From Sialis fuliginosa (taxonomy: Eukaryota; Arthropoda; Insecta; Megaloptera; Sialidae), in assembly GCA_961205875.1 (NCBI GenBank), contig OY540810.1, positions 22,196,001 to 22,260,000 of the forward strand: a DNA stretch of 64,000 bases, written 5' to 3'. The position numbers and the translations under genes were made by a program. Below the pieces are notes generated by a model. That model made no database searches. It was given only the letters and a program-made list of their open reading frames with translations, and was not told where the DNA came from. Of the stretch, positions 57,060 to 64,000 are shown one piece after another. Each line of letters opens with the position of its first letter. Positions within the stretch are counted from its first letter, which is position 1.

Positions 57060-57420
57060 GTAAGGAAGCCAAAAAATTAGTTATTAAAAGCTACATTCTG
57101 GATTTTTTTATCGTGACTGAAGGGTTAAAATCAAAAGGTCCTAGAATATATTTTGTTGAATTTTTGGACACCTATCTAAAAATTCAATGAGGTAAGTGGA
57201 AAAAATTTAATTAATTAATTATTAAAAATATTTTTTCAAAAATCTTAACATTTCTGTTTTTGGCTCATCAATTAATCTACGTCCGCGTATACCAACTTTC
57301 ATCTTAATAGGTATTTATATAAATGAGATAATGGGGGGGGGGGGGGACATACAGACGGACGGGCGGACAAACAGACAAAAGGAAACTATAAGGGTTCCTA
57401 TTTTTCTACGTAATATTCAA
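57060..57420 (-). repeat. 'ggaaccct / gtccgtctatataaatttta' repeat, copy 2 (reverse)
   Basis: The reverse complement gives 'taggaacccttatagtttcc', CGTCCGTCTG words, 'atataaatacctattaagat' and 'ggtgtccaaaaattcaac', in the same order as 47958-48200. A G-run of about 13 at 57333-57346 replaces part of the CTGTC core. The 63-codon frame at 56999 overlaps it by chance. Confidence 0.7.
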
Positions 57421-57506
57421 TGATCATTAATCTAAATACATCAGTTATGTTAAACAGTTAATTAAATGAAATATAATCAAAACTTTAAAATATGGTAAAA
57501 TAGGAG

Positions 57507-57626
57507 CAGTGGCATAAACCAGATTTAGATCAATTATTTTTACTGTGGAATGAGGGGGGTAATTTACATATTACATGACCCCTCGTTTTATTGCCCCACC
57601 CCCCTCTACCGCTGGATACGCCACTA
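57507..57626. mobile_element. 120 bp hAT-type MITE
   Basis: Ends CAGTGGCATAAACCAG and, inverted, TAGTGGCGTATCCAG. Flanks AATAGGAG (57499-57506) and AATATGAA (57627-57634) match at 6 of 8 positions. The interior has 'ggggggtaat' and 'ccccacccccctctacc'. It resembles the 21.75 kb MITE in its ends but is much shorter. Confidence 0.75.
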
Positions 57627-57939
57627 AATATGAATCAAAATGACTATAAGGAACTTACGCCTAAATGATTAAAAAGGTCCCTACATTCTACTTCTACACA
57701 TTATAACTTTGCGGATATAAATAAAATTAGATTAAATTATTATACCGTTCAATATGATAAAATATTAATAATTATTAATTATAATTAAGAATCGTCGATT
57801 TTAAAACAATTTTCCTAACAGCACCATCTAGCGTTATTAATCCATTAGTATGAAAGGGAACATACTTTTTTGTAAACTGATAGCAAAGATACGAACCTTT
57901 AATGTCGAATGTATACTACTGTTACACTGTTTACTAAAT

Positions 57940-58190
57940 GCTCAAGAGATGGCGAAATTGGATTTTCAGTTTTTCTCGTAATTTTGATTTATGTCATTGA
58001 GTAAAAAATAACAAGAGAAACAACGTATACGGGAGAGTTGAAACGCAGTAGATATATGAACCATGCACTATTTGAGCCCCAGGAAGTGCTGGTATCTATT
58101 GAAAAAATTATTAATTATTCATATGAAATATCTGGTTTTCGACTCTGCTAAATCGTCAGATTCTAAGCTCCGCCCTTCTAAAATGATTTA
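57940..58190. repeat. Dispersed repeat, partner of 61.85-62.04 kb
   Basis: 'cattgagtaaaaaataacaa', 'gagaaacaacgtat' and 'taagctccgccc' correspond, inverted, to 'gttgtttctcttgttattct', 'ttactcaatg' and 'aaggcggagcttaag' at 61852-62037. The 88-codon + frame 58063-58329 starts inside it; I see no known domain in it, so it is left uncalled. Confidence 0.6.
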
Positions 58191-58795
58191 CGAACGTCTT
58201 GTTTACATTATTTTAAGTCGGCTGATACGTGATACAAAGGCGGAAAGAACGTTGCAAGAAATATTCGTTACTTATTATCTTTTTCTTTTAAATAAAACAA
58301 AAAAAATATGTAATGTTAAAATTATTTGAGATAATTGCTGCTATTAATAATATAATAGATTTTTGCTTTAAAATAGGTTTTTATAAGTTGTAAGAAATTT
58401 AAATTTGTGACGCGATGTTACATTACTGATGATATAATAAGTAAAATTAGATTGATCGTTTTATTCATTTCAAATTAATATAAAAATATATCAAAACTAA
58501 AAATATGGTTCTGCGGTTTTTTGTATCTACATTGCTTTAAACATAGAATATGGATTGTGGACCGATACATATTACATATAATAATATATACAAAATAAGT
58601 TTTTTTATCTTCTTCAATGAAAATTAAAAATTCTTTTGTTTTTATTTCTCAAATATTATTTATTAAAATTACTTTTGACCAAATATCATCGAAATTTTTA
58701 TTATTTATGTACATTTTTTTGATATTTTGAAGAATTAAAAATCCTTTTTTTAGGCCGACGCGACGGCTGGAATGTTTCTACATATAAAGAAAAAC
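58191..58795. other. AT-rich stretch, no gene seen
   Basis: The tail of the 88-codon frame (to 58329) is lysine/asparagine-rich. No splice-site context or domain supports an exon. Confidence 0.45.
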
Positions 58796-58814
58796 AGAAA
58801 AAATAATAATTTAA

Positions 58815-59183
58815 TATTGCATCCCCTGTCGCGTATGGAGAGTCGTAATTATTTTCATTCGATCCGGCGGGAAAAATACTATGGGGAAGTACCCTCTCTC
58901 GCATAGGAGCCGAAATATTTACAATTTTTTAAGTTCGGTTAGGTAAATAATACATACCTATAGATAATACAAATTTTTGTATGATAATCGATAAACAGGT
59001 CAAATTTTACACACCCATTTTTTTATCTAATACATTTTTCGGGATACAAAGTAGCATATGTCGTTCTTCAGGATGCAAGCTATCTTCCAGCCAAATTTCA
59101 TGAAGATCGGTTCATCGGTTTAGTCGTGAAATGGTAAAAAAAACAGACAAACACACTTTCGCATTTGTAATATTAGTATGGAT
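58815..59183 (-). mobile_element. Lep1/Helitron-like short element with 'cggcgggaaaaatac' unit
   Basis: Reading the minus strand, it begins near 'ccatactaatattacaaatg' / 'cgaaagtgtgtttgtctgtt' and continues with a 'gatgaaccgatcttcatgaa' segment and 'atcctgaagaacgacatatg'. It reaches a diverged 'ccgccggatcgaatg' unit at about 58865. This order is typical of the very abundant lepidopteran short elements. The far end (GAAGCCG...CTAG) is not visible. Confidence 0.6.
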
Positions 59184-59189
59184 TTGAAG

Positions 59190-59420
59190 CAATGAAAAAA
59201 AATTGGAATAAAAGATTTCACGATTTCTATTACTAAACATTACATTCTAAAAGGTAAGCTGAAACGTCGAAAACCACACGTAAAATCTCGGCTTGAAACA
59301 TTGAAAGCTTGTTCAAATTGTCCAATAAGAACTAGAATATTGTGTAAGGAATGTGACGAGATTTTGCGATGTGTTTCAAAAACAAACACTAAAATAAGTC
59401 AGCTATCAGAGAGAGGCAAG
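59190..59420 (+). pseudogene. Possible transposase C-terminal zinc-finger fragment
   Basis: A frame starting in 'ggtaagctgaaacgtcga' reads KRRKPHVKSRLETLKACSNC, then ...RTRILCKECDEIL. The pattern CxxC-x7-CxxC after a basic stretch recalls the cysteine-rich tails of piggyBac-like transposases. The frame stays open from 59301 to 59501 but loses resemblance after the second pair. It begins just after the Helitron-like element's end. Alternative: a chance Cys pattern. Confidence 0.3.
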
Positions 59421-59509
59421 GGGACTCACAATAAAAAAGCACCCCAAAATGTACACAGTAATTTGAATATGACTGAAAGATATAAAACATGTAGTTTATA
59501 ATGTCTTAT

Positions 59510-60060
59510 CACTAAAAATTCCGAAAAAAATTATGATTTTTTAATTTTTACCCCCACCATATTGAATTAAAAACGGGGAATGAGTGAAAATATTTACTGT
59601 AATAGTGTATCTAACATAGAATTTCACTTTTATTATAAGTAGCTCATAAAAGCATGATACAAAAAAAATCTTAATTTTACAATTTTTTGTATTATTTTTA
59701 ACATTTTGGTGAGTTTAAAATGGTTTAAGGTGAGAAAAAAAATGTTTTCTTAAACTCTGATACCTCCGATCACCGTTGATCATAGTTTCAATTCAATTCT
59801 GATACTCTTTCGACTCGAAAAAAAAGTGAAAATAAAAAATCTCTTATTTTTTGATACTTTTCGACTTAAAATCCGCCATATTTTTTTTTCAGAGCCATAA
59901 AAATGAAATTTTGAACCCGGAAATAGAAAGAGCACACTCGAAAATAGTAAAATACATTACTTTTATTTATATTACTTCCATTATTCTTAATGAGTTTGGA
60001 GCTCTAAGATTGACGAAAAAAATTGTTATTTTGGTCCTTAATGGGTTAAATAGCCGTTAC
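59510..60060. other. AT-rich stretch, probably decayed repeat
   Basis: Contains 'ccccaccatattgaattaaa' and 'ctccgatcaccgttgatcat' but no definable element. The + frame at 59851-60114 runs into a long C-run (translated as prolines) and is not a gene. Confidence 0.45.
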
Positions 60061-60073
60061 CCAAAAAAGTGGT

Positions 60074-60510
60074 ATCCCCCCCCCCCCCCCCCCCGATCGA
60101 ATGAAACAAATTAAAACTATCCATATATGAAAGGGGGTGAAATATTAAATTTGTTTCCTTTTATTCATTATAGAAAAACGTAAATATCACGGCTCATATG
60201 CGTGATAGGGGGTTGTTTTACCTCTAAAATCCTCAACCCCGTAGTATTTCTCCCGCCGGATCTAATAAAACTAATTAAAACTCTTCATATTTGAATAGGG
60301 GGTGAAATATTCCTTTTTTTTCATTCATTATACAAAATCGTAAATAACTCAATTCCTATGTGAGATAAGGTGTTTTTTTTCCTTCTAAAACCCCAACCCT
60401 CGTGGTATTTTTTCCGCCGGATAGAATGAAACCAATTACAACCCTGAATAAATAACAGGGGGTGAAATATTAATGACCAAACAATTTTTTTCCATACAAA
60501 CTTTTCCACC
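60074..60510. repeat. Tandem array, about 160 bp unit, three copies
   Basis: Unit starts near 60092, 60255 and 60413, each beginning CGATCGAATGAAAC / CGCCGGATCTAATAAAAC / CGCCGGATAGAATGAAACC. Each continues with 'agggggtgaaatatt', 'attcattata', 'cgtaaat' and a 'ccccaacc...gtggtattttt' block. Single units of this family lie at 4.5, 7.77, 27.9 and 58.8 kb. A C-run of about 17 precedes the array. The minus frame 60321-60593 is a reading of it. Confidence 0.85.
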
Positions 60511-60534
60511 CCCTTGCAATCCTTTAGGTGTTGT

Positions 60535-60612
60535 TTTTTCGGGAGACTATGTTGCCCATGTCCTTCTTCAGAATATAAGACACACTTTCGCATTTATAAT
60601 ATTAGTATAAAT
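60535..60612 (-). mobile_element. End of a Lep1/Helitron-like element
   Basis: On the minus strand: 'atactaatattataaatgcg', 'aaagtgtgtctta', then 'tctgaagaaggacatgggca'. This is the standard start of the abundant short elements also seen at 59183. With the array at 60074-60510 it forms one mosaic element whose interior has expanded in tandem. Confidence 0.65.
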
Positions 60613-60629
60613 AAAAATAAATTCTACTA

Positions 60630-61384
60630 ATTGTTATCTATATTTTGACACCCCACATGCCTACTATATATGAAAATAAAAATAAAAAATTCTATGACGT
60701 CCCTCCCTATTATTCCAAAATTTAAAATTATATTGTTGACTTTAGTATTTATCTTAGGTAGTCTCACCACAGCCTCATTACCAATTTTTTTTCAGTTTTT
60801 TTGAGCCAGTAGTTACAAAGTTAGAGGGGGGGGGGGGGACAAAATAAAATATTACTTTTAGTCTCCTATAGGCGCCATTTTTGAGTTAGAAAAAAAATAA
60901 AATATGGTCATATTCTACTAATTGAGATCTATATTTCGATAACCCACATGCCTAGATATGAAAATTAAAAATTCTGACACCCGTCCCTATTATTCCAAAA
61001 TTTAAAATGATATTATTGACTTTAGTATTTGTCGTTGGTAGTCTCACTAAAGCCACGTTACCAAATTTTTGCAGATTTTTTGAACCAGTAGTTACCGAGG
61101 TAGAGGGGGGGGGGCAAAATTAAAAACTGCTTTTAGCCTCCTGCTGGCACTATTTTTGAGTTAGAAAAATAGGGTCAAATTTTACTTATTGAAATCTACA
61201 TTTTGATACCCCACACGTCTTGATATAGAATTGTTTTTTTTTTTTTGATTTGCTTTAAAGCTCCCTGCTGGCGCAATTTTTGATTTTAAAAAAAATAAGA
61301 AAAAGCGTCAAATTCCACTGGTTTGGTTATACATTTTAACGTGCCACATATGCCTTGATATAAAAAAAATATTTTGTTTACCTA
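60630..61384. repeat. Tandem array, about 270-290 bp unit, decaying
   Basis: The word 'ctatattttgacaccccaca' (60639) recurs as 'ctatatttcgataacccaca' (60928), 'ctacattttgataccccaca' (61193) and a shortened form at about 61330. Shared blocks include 'tattattccaaaatttaaaa', 'gactttagtattt', 'ggtagtctcac', 'ccagtagttac' plus a G-run, and 'gcgccatttttgagttagaa'. G-runs (about 11) at 60823 and 61105 are aligned within the units. No coding sequence. Confidence 0.8.
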
Positions 61385-61580
61385 ACTTCTCCTTAGCGTC
61401 AACCCTGAAAAATTATTTTTTCAACAAAGTACATATTTTACTAGAAGGCATTATTTTACATGTTCAGTAAAAATTTCAAGTTATTAGCTTATATAGTTAA
61501 CGAGATATTTTGCTTTGACTGAAAATGACGGACGGACGGACGACAAAGTGAGATTAATAGGGTTTCATCGGAACCCTAAA
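61385..61580 (-). repeat. 'gacggacggacgacaaagtgag' repeat, copy 2 (reverse)
   Basis: Reverse complement of 49265-49470: 'atgttcagtaaaaatttcaa', 'ttttgctttgactgaaaatg', 'gacggacggacgac' and 'gtgagattaatagggttt'. It follows the tandem array directly, so array and repeat may be one element reading on the minus strand. Confidence 0.75.
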
Positions 61581-61849
61581 AAAGAGTTTGTTCATTATTT
61601 TAATTTTAATAATACATTTATTATACCAATAATTTTTCCAACTACTAACATAACTTTTTCAATTACATATAAATACATATTCATGTTAGAAATGTATCAA
61701 ATAGATCAGTCGCGCCCGACAGAAGGTTAAAAATAAAATAATAGTACGAATCACAAGTCACAATGTGTGAAATAGTTAAGCCGCCGCTTCGATGTTTACA
61801 TTTACATGAACAGAAACTAGTAATACATATATTAAACTGGTTTGGGTAA

Positions 61850-62045
61850 AGGCGGAGCTTAAGCTTAGAGTGCTGTCAAGCGAGGGGTACGGGACGGATA
61901 ATTTTGTATCTTGGATAATAAGTTAGTTCAAGTTCCGATTGTAAGATGGCTTGAGTGCTGCCATCTAGAGCTTGGAACATCGTCCCCGTTTCATCAAAAT
62001 ACATTGCGTTGTTTCTCTTGTTATTCTTTACTCAATGTTTATGTA
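61850..62045. repeat. Dispersed repeat, partner of 57.94-58.19 kb (inverted)
   Basis: See 57940-58190. This copy has extra GC-rich words: 'gtgctgtcaagcgaggggta' and 'gagtgctgccatctagagc'. Similar 'ccatctagcg' is found at 57824. Confidence 0.6.
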
Positions 62046-62188
62046 TATTAAAAATAATCAATATTTTGCGTTTTCTACTATATACAGTAGGTATGTAAAC
62101 AGAGTAATAAAAAGATTTGATGAAAACTTAGAAATTAATCAAAAGATTTATTTATAATTAAAATTTATTTTTTATTTTTTACTGAGTT

Positions 62189-62986
62189 CCGTTTGCACCG
62201 TACTAGTTAAGTCTGGCTTAAACTTAAGTCAATCTTAAGACAACGATTTTTGTTGCACCGTTCTCCACAATTTCTTAAGTCTATCTTAAATCTAAGTCCT
62301 TGCTTGCGAGGTCTTAAGTCAAACTTAAAGTAAGGAACCAATAGGAATCGAGTGTTCGCGCATGGTCATTACATCGACAAACGACATACTACTTTGTACA
62401 TAACCTGGACGACCTGGACATTACTGCATAACCTATAAACGTCTGTCAAATACTGTTTTGTGTTGAATTCAATCATGGATATTTGAATGCACGGTATTTT
62501 TGAGGACGATTTAGATATTATAGACATTATTGAGTTTGGCTTTCCAAGACTGAATTATACCCGTTCAAATTATTTTAATGATATGGATGAATCTAATTTT
62601 TATTGATGGTTTCGTTTGATGACTATTATAATATGTATAAATAAATAAAAATACTTTAAATTATTATTTCATTTTTTTAATGTATCCTTTTTTATATCTT
62701 ATGTCTAGTAAATACATTTCTCTTTTAAAATTATGTTCCTCTGTTTTGAATTTCGACTAAAATATGTGTTTGACAGATGCATTTTTGAAAAATCAGCCTC
62801 TTGATGAAAGTACACAAACATAAGATATAAAAAGTTACTAGATTTTTACAGTGTTGTCATGTTTAACGGTCTTATAGCTAAGCATGATGGCTTGGGAGAC
62901 GGTGCAAACGAAGCAAAACTTAAGCTTTGCTCAGACTTAATCCAGACTTAGCTAAGCCTGACTTAAGATTAATACGGTGCAAACGG
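62189..62986. mobile_element. Decayed Harbinger-type element, about 800 bp
   Basis: The inverted ends are CCGTTTGCACCGTACTAG and, reversed, CCGTTTGCACCGTATTAATC. Subterminal regions are rich in CTTAAGTC/GACTTAAG words, and 'agtctggcttaaacttaagt' pairs with 'acttagctaagcctgactta'. The interior keeps the start of a HARBI1-like frame (62475-62621), which supports PIF/Harbinger membership. The expected three-base duplication was not recognised. Copy 1 of another repeat begins immediately to the right. Confidence 0.75.
62475..62621 (+). pseudogene. HARBI1-like transposase N-terminal fragment, broken
   Basis: The frame from the ATG at 62475 reads MDI, a stop, MHGIFEDDLDII..., then FGFPRLNYTRSNYFNDMDES, NFY, a stop, and WFRL. 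The segment FGFPR...Y.RSNYF.DMDE..F...FRL is the conserved N-terminal start of Harbinger transposase-derived proteins in insects (the stretch before the DDE nuclease). Two in-frame stops and loss of everything after WFRL show a dead internal-deletion derivative. The catalytic domain is absent. Confidence 0.7.
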
Positions 62987-62989
62987 GCA

Positions 62990-63425
62990 TAGGAATCCTT
63001 ATAGTTTCGCTCTGTCAGTCTGTCGGTTTGTCTGTCTATATAAATTTTAGACCGATTAATATGAAATTTGGTGTAAGGATGTAGATTGATAACCCAAAAT
63101 CAGAAATTATGAAATTTTTGAAAATACATTTTTTGGATCGCCTTTGATAGGGGTGTCTTTAGATAGGCAACATAAAATGTTATATGACCTTTGATTTTAA
63201 CCCTTCAGTCACGATATATTTGCTTTTAAATGTCATTATTAGAGCAATCCCCTCCCTCTATTTTTTTCTAAACTATCAATTCAAAATGTAATCAAAATGT
63301 AAATCAGAATGTAACTTTTAACTAGTAATTTCAATGAAAATTATTTTTTATAAAAATAGTTTATGAACATTTTTGAGATAACTATTTTTTATTAATCGTA
63401 ATGAGATTGAGTACGGAACCCTATA
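62990..63425 (+). repeat. 'ggaaccct / gtctgtctatataaatttta' repeat, copy 3
   Basis: 'tctgtctatataaattttag', 'accgattaatatgaaatttg', 'gtagattgataacccaaaat' and 'ggggtgtctttagataggca' match 47990-48330, and the end 'gtacggaaccctatatat' matches the family's other terminus. It abuts the Harbinger element. Confidence 0.75.
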
Positions 63426-64000
63426 TATCATGTGCGTGCCGAACACGTACTTACTTCATCTGTAGAAAAATACGATTTAATTCCAAATCCTATTTTTTTT
63501 CAACCTCATACAATTTATTTTACTCATTTATATTCATTATGTTTGTCTCTTCGCATTCTCATTCGTGGAGATTTATTATAAATACCATTGCTTTTTATAA
63601 CATAATAAATTTCATTTATATAAAGGATATAAGAAATAAAAGTAATTTTGATTTACAAATTTAATCAATAATAATATAATTTTACAATTTTATGCTAATA
63701 TTAAAGCTGCGGCCACACGTACTGCCCATATACGCAATATTTACTGCAAGCTAGAAATCTATTCAATGCAATTAAATCAACCCACATTGAAGAAAAAAAA
63801 GATTTTTATAAATAAGTATCTAGGAAAAAATAAATTCTAATAATATTTGTTTAAATTTTAAATTGCAAGTGTCAATAAAAAAGAACAACTGCTCTTTAAC
63901 ACAAAATTTAGTACAATTAACATTGTCTGCTGTCTACTTAACACTTAATTATTATAATAAATAAGAACCTAAACTAACAATAAGATCATAAGAAATCATT
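63426..64000. other. AT-rich stretch, no gene seen
   Basis: The 87-codon + frame at 63401-63664 is serine/phenylalanine-rich, overlaps the repeat end and has no domain I recognise. Near 63705, 'agctgcggccacacgtactg' is typical of the end of a known insect repeat type ('gcggccacac'). No gene. Confidence 0.45.

Noticed and set aside
58063-58329. 88-codon open frame on +
   Set aside because: It starts in a dispersed repeat with an inverted partner at 61.85 kb, and its tail is lysine/asparagine-rich AT sequence.
60321-60593. 90-codon open frame on -
   Set aside because: It lies inside the ~160 bp tandem array; similar frames are broken in the other units.
1-64000. tRNA or rRNA genes
   Set aside because: No A-box/B-box pairs with cloverleaf arms and no rRNA-like GC-balanced conserved tract were seen by eye; a tRNAscan or Rfam run would be decisive.

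Overview
The window looks like noncoding DNA from an arthropod nuclear genome, most likely an insect. It is strongly AT-rich, has no operon-like gene packing, and carries CCTAA-type motifs, TACCTAC-type words and many fossil transposons. Several repeats resemble families I know from moth, butterfly and other insect genomes: the 'ggaaccct' repeat with its cggacgg run, the 'gcgaagccg' ends, and the 'cgcatttataatattagta' ends. This suggests Lepidoptera, but the order is not proven. I found no intact protein-coding gene, rRNA or tRNA. The open frames are short (135 codons at most), and most lie inside repeats or low-complexity AT sequence.

Layout. 0-14 kb holds a duplicated 0.6-0.7 kb MITE (295-1023 and 12707-13311), a short MITE (1557-1897), an unusual 1.39 kb inverted element whose arms carry 10-bp-periodic GATC arrays (3897-5287), a 1.37 kb fold-back palindrome (5827-7192), and a 238 bp MITE whose empty site survives elsewhere in the window (8464-8701). 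15-31 kb holds a short inverted repeat, a CGAGAC-rich repeat, a TA-flanked MITE (16573-16985), a 1.76 kb fold-back nested in a hAT remnant (17781-19765), two hAT-type MITEs with perfect 8 bp duplications (21754-22076, 25763-25948), and a 2.0 kb fold-back with a second fold-back inside it (28658-30674). 31-46 kb holds a dead transposase zinc-finger remnant, hAT MITEs, a mariner-like fold-back (35860-36357), two copies of a repeat with hammerhead-ribozyme-like sequence (about 32.8 and 39.4 kb), and a degenerate TTGGCC-rich array. 46-64 kb holds the strongest CpG-rich patch (47.52-47.71 kb, possible promoter or first exon), more MITEs, a perfect 29-bp-arm hairpin (54287-54348), Helitron-like mosaic repeats with tandem arrays (58.8-61.4 kb), and a decayed Harbinger element that still encodes a recognisable N-terminal transposase piece (62189-62986).

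Interplay. There is no gene pathway to describe. The story is layered transposition: elements inserted into older elements, with several junctions datable from target-site duplications and one paralogous empty site. If a host gene is present, the window is most likely its long intron or its 5' flank. The candidate regulatory patches are near 28.3-28.5, 40.1-40.3 and 47.5-47.7 kb. All boundaries were read by eye. Those given with a target-site duplication are exact; the others are good to about 10-30 bases.
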